Shown here piece by piece: positions 17,610-25,859 of a DNA stretch of 64,000 nt. The notes beneath the pieces were generated by a model. It was not told the DNA's origin and made no database searches. It saw nothing but the letters and a program-made list of their open reading frames with translations. The stretch is from positions 62,001-126,000 of the forward strand of contig JAEWGW010000023.1 in the NCBI GenBank assembly GCA_023388055.1, in the 5' to 3' direction. Both the position numbers and the translations under genes were made by a program. Positions within the stretch are counted from its first letter, which is position 1, and each line of letters starts with the position of its first letter. The DNA comes from Bacillota bacterium (lineage in GTDB: Bacteria > Bacillota > Bacilli > Paenibacillales > NBRC-103111).

Positions 17610-17623
17610 TGAAAGTGCTTTCA
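17610..17623 (+). promoter_or_regulatory. cre-like CcpA site
   Basis: TGAAAGTGCTTTCA differs at one central base from the perfect TGAAAGCGCTTTCA palindrome. It lies about 10-20 nt after the predicted transcription start, where CcpA would act as a road-block, giving catabolite repression of the importer operon. Confidence 0.65.
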
Positions 17624-17654
17624 TTTTTTACATCATTTTAGGGGGATGAAAAAT

Positions 17655-18977
17655 ATGAATGGGTTCAAACGTTTATCCTGGACTGCACTTACCGTATCAC
17701 TTGCCGTTTCCCTGGCCGCCTGCGGAAGCAGCGACAGCAAAACCGGCGCCTCCGCCTCCCCGGCCTCCGGGTCGGGCAAGGTCAAGATTACCCTGCTCAA
17801 TTCCAAGGGAGAGATCCAAACTCAGCTGGAGGATGCAGCCAAGAGCTTCCACGAGGACAACCCGGATATCACCTTAGAGATACAGCTGGTTCCGGCGGGC
17901 TCGTCCCCTTTTGAGAAGGCCTCCACCCTGTACGCCTCTGGCAATCCGCCCACCATGATTATGCTGGACACCGGCGACGTGGCCAAATTCAAGGACCGCA
18001 TCCTGGACCTTACAGATGAAAAATGGGGCAAGGACGCCATCGCCAACGCCCTGGACCTCACCAGCTTCGACGGCAAAAACTATGCCTTCCCTCTGGCTGT
18101 GGAGGGATACGGCTTTATTTATAACAAAGCGGTGGTGGATAAGGCTGTAGGCGGAACCTTCGATCCTTCCACCATCACCACCACCACGGCGCTGGAGGAG
18201 CTGTTCAAGAAGGTGGAGGCCAGCGGCAAAAAAGCGCTGATCATCTCCCCCATGGACTGGTCCCTGGGCGCCCACTACCTGCCCTTGGCTTATGCCGGGC
18301 AAAGCAAGGACAGTGCCCAGGTGAACAAATTCGTCGCTTCGCTCAAGGCAGGCTCGGCGGATTTTGGCACCAACAAGGTTTTCAACGGCCTGATGGATAC
18401 CTTCGATGTGATGATGAAATACAACATGGACAAAGCCTCCCCGCTGTCCACCACCTATGAGAAGGGCCCGGAGGTATTGGGCAAGGGCCAGGTGGGCCTG
18501 TGGTTCATGGGCAACTGGGCGTGGCCGCAGCTGGCCGGCTTTGACACCGGCAACAAACAATACGGCTTCCTGCCGGTTCCCGTAAGCAATAACCCCGACG
18601 ATTACGGCAACACCCAAATCTCCGCAGCGGTGAGCAAGCGGATCGTCGTGGATAAGCAAAAATCCACCCCCGAGCAGCAGGCAGCCGCCAAAAAATTCTT
18701 CGACTGGATCGTATACCAGCAGAAGGGTCAGGACTTCCTAGTGAACAAGGCCAATATTGTTCCTGCCTTCAAGAACATCACCCTGCCTGCTCCCGATCCG
18801 TTAGGCAAGTCCATCCAGGACTATCTGGCCAAGGGCAAGGTGCAGCCTTCCATGAGCGATTTGCCTGCAGACCACTGGGCCAAGGTTGGCGCCTCCATGC
18901 AGAAGTATCTGTCCAAGGCGGGGGACCGGGCCACATTGGCCAAGGAGATTCAGGATTATTGGAAAACAGTGAAGTAA
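17655..18977 (+). CDS. Sugar ABC transporter substrate-binding lipoprotein
   Basis: 440 residues from the ATG at 17655 (AGGGGG 9 nt upstream; an ATG at 17646 is too close to it). Lipoprotein signal with lipobox SLAAC, lipid Cys at residue 23. The fold is family 1 extracellular solute-binding protein: ITLLNSKGEIQTQLEDAAKSFHEDNPDI at the start, then GNPPTMIMLDTGDVAKFKD and VGLWFMGNWAWPQLAG. It should bind the sugar outside the membrane and pass it to the two permeases that follow. From the flanking gtfA and GH32 genes the sugar is probably sucrose or a short fructan. No ATPase gene is nearby, so a shared MsmX-type ATPase encoded elsewhere is expected. Confidence 0.92.
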   Translation: MNGFKRLSWTALTVSLAVSLAACGSSDSKTGASASPASGSGKVKITLLNSKGEIQTQLEDAAKSFHEDNPDITLEIQLVPAGSSPFEKASTLYASGNPPTMIMLDTGDVAKFKDRILDLTDEKWGKDAIANALDLTSFDGKNYAFPLAVEGYGFIYNKAVVDKAVGGTFDPSTITTTTALEELFKKVEASGKKALIISPMDWSLGAHYLPLAYAGQSKDSAQVNKFVASLKAGSADFGTNKVFNGLMDTFDVMMKYNMDKASPLSTTYEKGPEVLGKGQVGLWFMGNWAWPQLAGFDTGNKQYGFLPVPVSNNPDDYGNTQISAAVSKRIVVDKQKSTPEQQAAAKKFFDWIVYQQKGQDFLVNKANIVPAFKNITLPAPDPLGKSIQDYLAKGKVQPSMSDLPADHWAKVGASMQKYLSKAGDRATLAKEIQDYWKTVK

Positions 18978-19016
18978 AACGGTGAGGTAAGGTCCGCTGC
19001 CGGGCCGCCTGCGGAA

Positions 19017-19044
19017 TCCGGCAGAACGCCTCTGTTCTGCCGGA
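19017..19044 (+). terminator. Intra-operon hairpin after the binding-protein gene
   Basis: TCCGGCAGAAC pairs perfectly with GTTCTGCCGGA across a 6-nt loop, followed by CTTTT. Placed between the binding protein and the permeases, it probably causes partial termination or 3' protection, so that more binding protein than permease is made. Confidence 0.7.
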
Positions 19045-19078
19045 CTTTTGCTACAGATATAAAGGAGAGTGAACCTGC

Positions 19079-19963
19079 ATGATTGGAGAAAAAGGCTTCT
19101 GGAACCGGCTGCGGCTGCGGCTCCTGTTCACCGGACCTACCCTGTTCGCCTTTATGGCCGTGATGATGGTCCCGTTTATCTACGGCATTTATTTGACCTT
19201 TACCAACTGGGACGGGATATCCACCACCCACAGCCTGGTCGGCTTCAAAAACTATGCCTCCGTTTTCGCAGATTCCCACTTCTGGAGCTCCTTCGGGCTG
19301 ACGCTGCGGTACGTGGCCTTTACGGTGGTGCTCACCAACCTGCTGGCATTTCTCCTGGCTTATGCCCTGACTACCGGAGTGAAGGGGCAGAACCTCTTTC
19401 GCGCGGGCTTCTTCATGCCCAACCTGGTAGGCGGGATCGTGCTGGGTTTCATCTGGCAGTTTATTTTCAACAATGTGCTTGTTTATCTTGGGCAAAAAGC
19501 CTCCATCGGCATCTTCAGCGCCTCCTGGCTGGCAGAGCCGGGTAAAGCCTTCTGGACGCTGGTGATCGTATCCGTGTGGCAGTATGCGGGGTACATGATG
19601 GTGATTTATGTGGCGGGATTTATGGGCGTGCCGGCGGATATCGGGGAGGCGGCCAGCATCGACGGGGCCAATAGCTGGCAGAAGCTGACCCGGATGACCA
19701 TCCCCATGATGGTGCCCTCCTTCATCGTGTGTATGTTCTTGTCCCTGCAGCGGGGATTTATGGTGTATGACGTGAACCTGTCCCTGACCAAGGGCGGTCC
19801 CTTCAACTCCACCCAGATGGTCTCCATGCATGTGTACCAAAAAGCCTTCCTGTCGCGGGATTACGGTGTAGGCCAATCAGAGGCCTTCGTGCTGTTCCTG
19901 CTGGTGGCCGCCATCACGCTGCTCCAGGTGTATTTCAGCAAAAAAATGGAGGTGGAAGCCTGA
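19079..19963 (+). CDS. Sugar ABC transporter permease (MalF/UgpA type)
   Basis: 294 residues with six predicted membrane helices. The cytoplasmic EAA loop reads GEAASIDGANSWQKLTRMTIP, where the coupling helix meets the ATPase. The N-terminal RLLFTGPTLFAFMAVMMVPF and IYLTFTNWDG are typical of the first permease of sugar CUT1 systems. AAGGAG lies 11 nt before the ATG. The stop codon overlaps the next start by one base, indicating coupled translation. Confidence 0.93.
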   Translation: MIGEKGFWNRLRLRLLFTGPTLFAFMAVMMVPFIYGIYLTFTNWDGISTTHSLVGFKNYASVFADSHFWSSFGLTLRYVAFTVVLTNLLAFLLAYALTTGVKGQNLFRAGFFMPNLVGGIVLGFIWQFIFNNVLVYLGQKASIGIFSASWLAEPGKAFWTLVIVSVWQYAGYMMVIYVAGFMGVPADIGEAASIDGANSWQKLTRMTIPMMVPSFIVCMFLSLQRGFMVYDVNLSLTKGGPFNSTQMVSMHVYQKAFLSRDYGVGQSEAFVLFLLVAAITLLQVYFSKKMEVEA

Positions 19964-20790
19964 TGGCTGCCCATAAAAAAATCGGCTCCACGCTCAAGCT
20001 GGTTGTCCTGGCGCTCCTGATGTTCCTGTTCCTGGTGCCTTTCCTGCTGCTCCTGCTCAACTCCTTCAAGGAGAACCGGATGATTACCTCCAACCCGCTG
20101 GCGCTGCCCACCGGGCTTCATGTCCAGAACTATGTGAACGCCTTTGACAAAATGGGATACGTGGACGCCTTCACCAACTCCCTGATTATCACGGCTGTAA
20201 GTGTGCTGCTCATCGGCATTTGTGCGGCCATGACCGGCCACTTCTTCGTCCGGAACCCGTCCCGGTTCAACCAGAATACGTTTTTCCTGATGGTCGCCGC
20301 CATGATCATTCCCTTCCAGGCTATCATGATCCCGCTGGTCAAAATATACGGGTCGCTGAATATGCTCAACAACAAGTTTTCCCTGATTTTTATGTACCTG
20401 GGGTTTGGCAGCTCCCTGGCGGTGTTTATCTATCACGGATTCATTAAGAGCATCCCCAAGGAGCTGGAGGAGGCCGCCCTGATTGACGGCTGCAGCCGGA
20501 CCCGCACCTTTTTTCAGATCGTGTTTCCGGTGCTGATGCCCACCACGGTGACCATCGCCATTCTGAATGTCCTGTGGATCTGGAACGATTTCCTGTTACC
20601 CTCGCTGATTCTGGTAGAGCCGGAGCAGCGGACGCTGCCCTTGTCCACCTTCAACTTCTACGGCACCTACACCGTGGACTTCGGGCCGCTGATGGCCAGT
20701 CTGGTGCTGACCATTCTGCCAGTCATTGTGATCTACCTGTTTGCCCAAAAGTACATTATCCAGGGAGTCATGCAGGGTTCGGTGAAGTAG
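19963..20790 (+). CDS. Sugar ABC transporter permease (MalG/UgpE type)
   Basis: 275 residues, six predicted helices, EAA loop LEEAALIDGCSRTRTFFQIVFP. The C-terminal QKYIIQGVMQGSVK ending is characteristic of MalG-type permeases. Its ATG overlaps the TGA of the preceding permease (TGATG). It forms the heterodimeric membrane channel with that protein. Confidence 0.94.
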   Translation: MAAHKKIGSTLKLVVLALLMFLFLVPFLLLLLNSFKENRMITSNPLALPTGLHVQNYVNAFDKMGYVDAFTNSLIITAVSVLLIGICAAMTGHFFVRNPSRFNQNTFFLMVAAMIIPFQAIMIPLVKIYGSLNMLNNKFSLIFMYLGFGSSLAVFIYHGFIKSIPKELEEAALIDGCSRTRTFFQIVFPVLMPTTVTIAILNVLWIWNDFLLPSLILVEPEQRTLPLSTFNFYGTYTVDFGPLMASLVLTILPVIVIYLFAQKYIIQGVMQGSVK

Positions 20791-20939
20791 CGCCGGGGAA
20801 CAAGGACCGGGCTCAGTTGGCTGCGGCAGAGCAGCATACCGCTCGCCCGTACCGGAGTCTTGCCTCTCTCCCGCCTTCAACGTTATAGTAGAACTATCAA
20901 GTTTTTCCTGACCATCCAGTAGAAAACGAGGATCACGCA

Positions 20940-21917
20940 ATGGCAACCATTTATGATGTGGCAAAAAAAGTCGGGCTTTCCGTCACCACCGTGTCCCGGG
21001 TGCTCAACAACCGCGGGTATATCAGTGAGGCTACCCGCAAGCGGGTGTACGACACCATGGAGGAGCTGAATTACCAGCCCAACGAGCTGGCCCGTTCCCT
21101 GCTGCGCAAGCAGTCCAATGTGCTGGGGCTGATTATCCCGGATGTGGCCCATCCCTTCTTTTCGGAGCTGGCCAGCCATATGGAAGCGTGCGCGTATGCC
21201 TCGGGCTACAAAATCCTGCTGTGCAATTCCCATCTCGATCCCGACAAGGAGAGAGATTATATCGATATGCTGAAGCGCAACCGGGTGGATGGCATCATTA
21301 TGGGCAGCCATACTCTGGAGGTAGATGAGTACCGGACCCTCCAGCGCCCGCTGGTGACCATCGACCGGATGATTGACGCTTCCATCCCTTATGTGGCCTC
21401 GGACAACTATCTGGGCGGACGGCTGGCGACGCAGCTGCTGCTGGACAAGGGCTGCCGGAAGCTGGCCCATATCTGCGGCAACCTGGCGCTGGACCTGCTG
21501 GCGAACCAGCGGGATGCCGCCTATGTAGAGGCAGCCGCCGCCGGCGGAGTGGAAGCGTTGACCTATGAAACCGGCACCAACGTCTTCGACGAGGGGGAAT
21601 ACCGGGAGCTGGTGAAGCAGCTGTTTACCGAGCACCCGGAGGTAGACGGCATCTTCGCCGGCAGCGATCTGATGGCCGCCTTCGTGCTCCAGGAATGCGC
21701 CCGCCGGGGCCGCTCCGTCCCGGACCAGGTCAAGCTCGTCGGCTACGACGACGTACCCATGGCCTCCTGGTTCGTCCCCTCCATCACCTCCATCCGCCAA
21801 CCCATCCGCCAAATGGGTGAGCTGGCGGTAGATTTGCTGCTCAAGCAGTTAGCCGGGGAAGAAGTCCCTCCCGCCACCGTGCTGCCGGTAGAGCTGATGG
21901 AGCGGGAGACCACGTAG
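20940..21917 (+). CDS. LacI-family regulator of the sucrose locus
   Basis: 325 residues. N-terminal helix-turn-helix and hinge: MATIYDVAKKVGLSVTTVSR, then LNNRGYISEATRKRV and LNYQPNELARSL. The C-terminal two-lobe periplasmic-binding-like domain has IPDVAHPFFSEL, DGIIMGSHTLE, ASDNYLGG, IFAGSDLMAAF and VGYDDVPMASW. It should release DNA when it binds the imported sugar or a product of it. GAGG lies 8 nt before the ATG, and a weak promoter-like TATAGT lies about 60 nt upstream, so it may be expressed apart from the importer. The palindrome at 17529-17588 is the expected target. Confidence 0.93.
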   Translation: MATIYDVAKKVGLSVTTVSRVLNNRGYISEATRKRVYDTMEELNYQPNELARSLLRKQSNVLGLIIPDVAHPFFSELASHMEACAYASGYKILLCNSHLDPDKERDYIDMLKRNRVDGIIMGSHTLEVDEYRTLQRPLVTIDRMIDASIPYVASDNYLGGRLATQLLLDKGCRKLAHICGNLALDLLANQRDAAYVEAAAAGGVEALTYETGTNVFDEGEYRELVKQLFTEHPEVDGIFAGSDLMAAFVLQECARRGRSVPDQVKLVGYDDVPMASWFVPSITSIRQPIRQMGELAVDLLLKQLAGEEVPPATVLPVELMERETT

Positions 21918-21972
21918 GGGAGGGTGTGCGACAAAACGTGTTTGAGCTTCCAAGCCAAGCCTATCCCGGTAG

Positions 21973-22000
21973 TGAATGTTGCCAATGAATATTTATTCAC
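21973..22000. promoter_or_regulatory. Inverted repeats upstream of the GH32 gene
   Basis: GTGAAT (21973-21978) is mirrored by ATTCAC (21995-22000), and TGAATATTTATTCA (21986-21999) is a nested palindrome. It lies about 80 nt before the GH32 start in the only AT-rich stretch of this gap. It could be an operator or mRNA hairpin; no matching -10/-35 pair was found. Confidence 0.35.
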
Positions 22001-22078
22001 CAAACCAACTCCGTCGGACAGACTCCTAGATTGCAGGAGCCGCGGGCTCCTTATACGGATAGAAAGGCTCGGTGGCAT

Positions 22079-23593
22079 ATGCAGGAATCCTTCCTTCAGC
22101 CTGCGGACCCCTGGCGTCCGCAGTTTCATTATTCTCCCCGGGCCAATTGGATGAACGATCCCAACGGCATGGTTTACTTTAATGGAGAGTATCATTTGAT
22201 GTACCAGTATTTCCCGGGTGGTCAAACCTGGGGACCCATGCATTGGGGACATGCCGTAAGCACCGACCTGATGCATTGGGAGCACCGGCCTGTGGCCTTA
22301 TATCCCGATGAATTCGGGATGATCTTCTCCGGCTCCGCCGTGGTGGACTGGGGGGACTCCAGCGGCTTCTTCGGCGGCAAACCCGGCCTGGTGGCCGTGT
22401 TTACCCATCATGCGGCGCTGCCGGATACCCGGGAGGTCCGCCAGAGCCAAAGCCTGGCCTACAGTGCCGACGGAGGCCGGACCTGGTTGAAGCACAAGGG
22501 GAATCCGGTGCTCACGGATCTCTCCCTACCGGACTTCCGCGATCCCAAGGTGTTCTGGCATGAGCCGGAGAGCCGCTGGATCATGGCGCTGGCGGCGGGT
22601 GACCATATCCGCTTCTACGCCTCCCCCAATCTGCGGGAGTGGACCTATACCGGGGAATTCGGCCGCCGGGAGGGCTCCCATCAGGGCGTTTGGGAATGCC
22701 CGGACGTATTCCCGCTTCCGGTGGAGGGCCTGCCCGGGGAAACCCGGTGGGTGCTGCTCGTCAGCATCGGCGGCTTGCCGGAGGATGCGGAGGGCTCGCG
22801 GACCCAGTATTTCCTGGGGACCTTCCGGGACGGCCGTTTCCATGGCGGCGAACCGGCAGATCCCGTCCGCTGGCTGGATGCCGGACGGGATCATTACGCA
22901 GGCGTCACTTGGTCGGACGCCCCGGACAACCGCCGCATCCTGCTGGGCTGGATGAGCAACTGGAAATATGCGGCGCTGACCCCCGCCGCAGGCTTCCGCG
23001 GGGCCATGGCCCTGCCCCGGGAGCTGTCCCTCTACGCCAGCGGCGGCGAAGTCCGCCTGCAGCAGCTTCCCGTGGCGGAAGCCGCCGGGCTGCGGGAGGA
23101 ATCCGCTTGCTGGCACATGGTTGAAGCCAGCCCCGGCACACCCTTCCGTCCCGACTTCGAAGCCGCCTTGCTGGAGCTGTCCCTGGAGTGGGAATGGACC
23201 GGGGAGCCGGGAGAAGCGGGGGTGCGGCTGTGGACGCGGGACGGGCAGGAAACCCGGATCGGCATCGACGCCCAAGCCGGAGCACTGTACATCGACCGGA
23301 CGGCCTCCGGGGAAAGCGGCTTTCATCCGGCCTTCCCCTGCCGCCATGAAACACCGCTGCCTCCTGCAGCCTCCCGGCCCAGACTCCGCATATGGGCGGA
23401 CCGGATCTCGGTGGAGGTATTTGCCGGCGACGGCGATCCGGCTATGACGGATCTGATCTTCCCTGCGCCCGGTCCTTACCGGGTGGAGGTGTACGCGGTC
23501 CATACGCCGGTACACATCCATACGCTGGAGCTGCACCGGCTCCGTCCGGCTGTGGCGGAGGGGCCAGCCTCTCAAGAAGGCCGCGGACTGTAG
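22079..23593 (+). CDS. GH32 fructan/sucrose hydrolase
   Basis: 504 residues from the ATG at 22079; an upstream TTG at 22031 is poorly supported. Its product hydrolyses terminal beta-fructosides. The three GH32 catalytic signatures are present: WMNDPNGMVY (nucleophile Asp), FRDPKVFWHEPESRWIMALA (transition-state Asp) and VWECPDVFPLP (acid/base Glu in EC). The C-terminal beta-sandwich is present, ending ISVEVFAGDG. It resembles exo-levanase/inulinase (SacC-like) more than sucrose-6-phosphate hydrolase, but has no signal peptide, so it probably works on imported sucrose or fructo-oligosaccharides. The ribosome site is weak (GGTGG, 3 nt before the ATG). Last gene of the locus. Confidence 0.93.
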   Translation: MQESFLQPADPWRPQFHYSPRANWMNDPNGMVYFNGEYHLMYQYFPGGQTWGPMHWGHAVSTDLMHWEHRPVALYPDEFGMIFSGSAVVDWGDSSGFFGGKPGLVAVFTHHAALPDTREVRQSQSLAYSADGGRTWLKHKGNPVLTDLSLPDFRDPKVFWHEPESRWIMALAAGDHIRFYASPNLREWTYTGEFGRREGSHQGVWECPDVFPLPVEGLPGETRWVLLVSIGGLPEDAEGSRTQYFLGTFRDGRFHGGEPADPVRWLDAGRDHYAGVTWSDAPDNRRILLGWMSNWKYAALTPAAGFRGAMALPRELSLYASGGEVRLQQLPVAEAAGLREESACWHMVEASPGTPFRPDFEAALLELSLEWEWTGEPGEAGVRLWTRDGQETRIGIDAQAGALYIDRTASGESGFHPAFPCRHETPLPPAASRPRLRIWADRISVEVFAGDGDPAMTDLIFPAPGPYRVEVYAVHTPVHIHTLELHRLRPAVAEGPASQEGRGL

Positions 23594-23697
23594 ACGCAGG
23601 GACCCTAGGCACAGTTGACCTTAGACATAGCGGATTGTAAACGCAGGGAACCGTAGACGCAATGGAGTGTAGACGCAGCGAACCGTAGACGCAAAAA
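23590..23697. repeat. Degenerate GTAGACGCAG tandem repeat
   Basis: Units of about 15-18 bp with the core GTAGACGCAG.GAACC are repeated some six times directly after the GH32 stop codon; the earliest units are the most decayed. There is no regular spacer, so it is not a CRISPR. The gap 23594-24251 otherwise holds only the next repeat block and a terminator; no gene was recognised in it. Confidence 0.7.
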
Positions 23698-23751
23698 AGA
23701 GACCGCTCCGCGATCTCCCCCCGGCCGCACGCGCACACGCCACTGCCAGGT

Positions 23752-23939
23752 TTCTAACGAATCTCACAAGCTTTATTTCGGCAAAAACGGGTGTTTCCAG
23801 CTTCTAACGAATATGAGCCACCTTATTTCCCGCCTACTGCTCAAATTGGTGCTGTTTCCGCGAAATAAGCTTCCTCAGATTCGTTAGAACAGAGACAGGG
23901 GCGAAACGGGCAATATAACGTTGCTGATATTCGTTAGAA
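23752..23939. repeat. 50-bp phased repeats, TTCTAACGAAT family
   Basis: TTCTAACGAAT at 23752 and 23802 (direct, 50 bp apart), and its reverse complement at 23879 and 23929 (50 bp apart). The layout is the same as that of the TAACGGAACT blocks although the sequence is unrelated. Internal parts of the units (for example GAAATAAGCTTCC against the rest) also pair across the centre. Confidence 0.8.
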
Positions 23940-24149
23940 TCACCCATGGTCCAGTGGGACCATCGCCAACAACGAAAATGCCGAGGCGGATTCGGCACTT
24001 TCGTATAAAACCCTGGAGCCAATGTGAAGGCTGCCCCCAAAACATACATTTCCCGAACAGCTTCCCTGCAGAGAGGCCCCTGACTATCCCGAAGATTCAA
24101 CGGGGAAGGGCTAAGCACCTCAGCATTTTTACGTTCTGATCTATCGAGA

Positions 24150-24175
24150 AAACGCCCTTACCGGGCGTTTCTGCG
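24150..24175. terminator. Hairpin downstream of methyltransferase gene
   Basis: AAACGCCC and GGGCGTTT form an 8-bp perfect stem around a 5-nt loop (24150-24170). A-rich and T-rich flanks on either side allow function in both directions. It lies about 80 bp past the stop of the minus-strand methyltransferase. Confidence 0.65.
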
Positions 24176-24251
24176 TTTTATGGGGCCTTGGCGGGACGCA
24201 TCGTTCCTAAGGCTAACGGGCCTGCCCTCAGCAGTCCTGTTCAAGACCCGC

Positions 24252-24851
24252 TCAGGGCCTGGCCCAAATCAGGCTGCCCATGCCCAGCCAGCAGCGCTCC
24301 GTGCGCTCCACCTGCAGGCCGGCCTCCTGAGCCAAGGCACCGATATCCCGGGTATGATGGCAGCCCAGCATCCGGTACAAAAGCGGGTCTGCCGCTTTTT
24401 GCAGGAGGGCCAGCGGCGGGTTGGTGCTTTTGCCATGCTCCAAAAGGAGAATCCGGCCTCCGGGCCGGCACCAGCGGCGCATCTGGCGAAGCACTGCCAG
24501 CGGATGCTCGTAGGCGCACAGAGACAAGGTGGACACCACTGTGTCGAAGCTTTGCTCCGGCAGCTCCAGGCTTTCAATGTCGCCGCAGACAAACTGTACC
24601 TCCAGATTGGAGGAGGCTGCCGCCCGCCTGGCATGCTCCAGCATAGCCGTGCTGAAATCCACCGCCGTCACCTGGACGCCTGGTGGATAATACGGAAAAT
24701 TGACTCCCGCTCCTACACCCAGCTCCAGAACCCGGCCTTCAGCTGTCCTCAGGAGCCGGCTCCGCCAGTCCACCAGCAGGGCGGCTTCACGCTTCACCGC
24801 ATATTTCCGGGCCTGTTTATCGAACACTGCCGCTTTTGGCCGTTTAGCCAT
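24252..24851 (-). CDS. Class I SAM-dependent methyltransferase (UbiE/MenG-like fold)
   Basis: 199 residues from the ATG at 24851; a longer in-frame extension upstream would run through the mscL promoter and is not credible. The Rossmann methyltransferase motifs are clear: VLELGVGAGVNFPYY (motif I, SAM), VTAVDFSTAMLEHAR (acidic residue for the ribose), FVCGDIESLELPEQSFDTVVSTLSLC (motifs II-IV) and CRPGGRILLLEHG (motif V). The methyl acceptor is not predictable; relatives methylate lipids, quinones or small molecules. Single gene, divergent from mscL. Confidence 0.85.
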   Translation of the reverse strand: MAKRPKAAVFDKQARKYAVKREAALLVDWRSRLLRTAEGRVLELGVGAGVNFPYYPPGVQVTAVDFSTAMLEHARRAAASSNLEVQFVCGDIESLELPEQSFDTVVSTLSLCAYEHPLAVLRQMRRWCRPGGRILLLEHGKSTNPPLALLQKAADPLLYRMLGCHHTRDIGALAQEAGLQVERTERCWLGMGSLIWARP

Positions 24852-24898
24852 GGCCCTCACCCTTTCTGTCTGCCGCCCCCCCAAAAAGACGGACAGTA

Positions 24899-24907
24899 TG
24901 ATATAAT
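24899..24907 (+). promoter_or_regulatory. Extended -10 promoter of mscL
   Basis: TGATATAAT is a perfect extended -10 element (TGN-TATAAT). No good -35 is visible 17 nt upstream, as is usual for extended -10 promoters. The predicted start near 24914 argues against the ATG at 24919 being the start codon. Confidence 0.65.
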
Positions 24908-24942
24908 AAATCGAATTTATGAGTACAGGGGGCTTATCGGAT

Positions 24943-25332
24943 ATGTGGAAAGATTTTAAGGCTTTTGCATTGAAGGGAAATGTGCTGGATCTGGCCATCG
25001 CCGTTATTATCGGCGCCGCCTTTGGCAAAATTGTTTCGTCACTGGTTAATGATATCATCATGCCGCTTTTTGGACTGCTTATCGGAGGCATCAAGCTGGA
25101 CGGTTTGACTTATCAGTATGGGGATGCCGTGCTGAAATACGGGGTGTTCCTGCAATCGGTGGTAGACTTCTTCATTATCGCCGCTTCCCTCTTTTTTGTC
25201 ATCAAGATGGCGGGCAAGCTGAAGCGCAAGGAAGAAATCACAGCCCCTGCGCCGGCCGCTCCCAGCGCGGAAGTGGTGCTTTTAACAGAAATTCGCGATG
25301 CTCTGCGCAAAAACGGCAGCTCTGCAGGCTGA
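24943..25332 (+). CDS. mscL: Large-conductance mechanosensitive channel
   Basis: 129 residues from the ATG at 24943 (GGGGG 10 nt upstream). The product then begins MWKDFKAFALKGNVLDLAIAV, the family's standard N-terminus. MscL opens a wide pore when membrane tension rises and vents solutes during osmotic downshock. TM1 is LAIAVIIGAAFGKIVSSLVNDIIMP (pore-lining), TM2 is QSVVDFFIIAASLFFVIKM, and the cytoplasmic C-terminal helix follows (EVVLLTEIRDALR). Monocistronic, with a terminator after it. Confidence 0.96.
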   Translation: MWKDFKAFALKGNVLDLAIAVIIGAAFGKIVSSLVNDIIMPLFGLLIGGIKLDGLTYQYGDAVLKYGVFLQSVVDFFIIAASLFFVIKMAGKLKRKEEITAPAPAAPSAEVVLLTEIRDALRKNGSSAG

Positions 25333-25356
25333 AATTCACAGGCTTGACCTGCGTCA

Positions 25357-25403
25357 AAAACCCGGCAGACCGGAAGCTTATGCTCCCGGCGCCGGGTTTT
25401 TTT
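25357..25403. terminator. Bidirectional terminator, mscL / ABM monooxygenase
   Basis: AAAACCCGGC (25357-25366) pairs with GCCGGGTTTT (25391-25400), with extra inner pairing, and T-runs follow on both strands. Confidence 0.88.
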
Positions 25404-25412
25404 ATACCCACA

Positions 25413-25706
25413 TTAAACTTCCCGCTCCACCAGCAGGCGCTTCACTTGCGCAGGTTTGGCGAAGTAGCTTCCCGCTTCAGCGAAGAAGCCTGTGAAATGC
25501 GGCGTGTTGTTGTGGAACTCAATCGCGTCCATATCCTTCCACTCCTCCACCACAATGAAGGTTTCCGGCTCATCAGTCTGACGGAACAGATCATAGCTGA
25601 TATTGCCTTCCTCCGCCTGGGAGCCGGCTACCAATGCCTTGGACTTCTCCAGGAACGTCTCCACATACTCCGGCTTTACGTACAATCGGGCATGAATGAT
25701 AATCAC
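25413..25706 (-). CDS. ABM-fold monooxygenase-like protein
   Basis: 97 residues from a GTG at 25706 with AAGGAG 9 nt upstream. It is a single antibiotic-biosynthesis-monooxygenase (dimeric ferredoxin-like) domain: IIHARLYVKPEYVETFLEKS, GNISYDLFRQTDEPETFIVVEEWKDMDAIEFH, HFTGFF near the end. It resembles the YgiN/YcnE group of small quinol monooxygenase-like proteins. These use no cofactor or only oxygen, and the natural substrate is rarely known. Convergent with mscL. Confidence 0.85.
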   Translation of the reverse strand: MIIIHARLYVKPEYVETFLEKSKALVAGSQAEEGNISYDLFRQTDEPETFIVVEEWKDMDAIEFHNNTPHFTGFFAEAGSYFAKPAQVKRLLVEREV

Positions 25707-25859
25707 GAATAATCTCTCCTTTATGTTTGCATAACTGCTCTCTTTCCATCGTACTCCCTTTTGCCGGGTCAAGCTACCCTGAAATAACATGTTCCCTGCC
25801 GCAGACTGGACGGTGTTATGGCAGCTCCGAAGTCAATGAAGCCGATTTGAGGGCCTTGT

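Noticed and set aside
18956..19876. Minus-strand open frame of 306 codons over the permease
   Set aside because: Its His/Gly-rich product is a typical antisense shadow of a GC-rich permease gene; the EAA loop and helices are on the plus strand.
23590..23697. CRISPR array
   Set aside because: Units are too short and irregular and have no constant repeat-spacer alternation.
24852..25094. N-terminal extension of the methyltransferase
   Set aside because: The extra 81 codons run through the mscL promoter and start region and have no methyltransferase features; the ATG at 24851 gives the normal family length.
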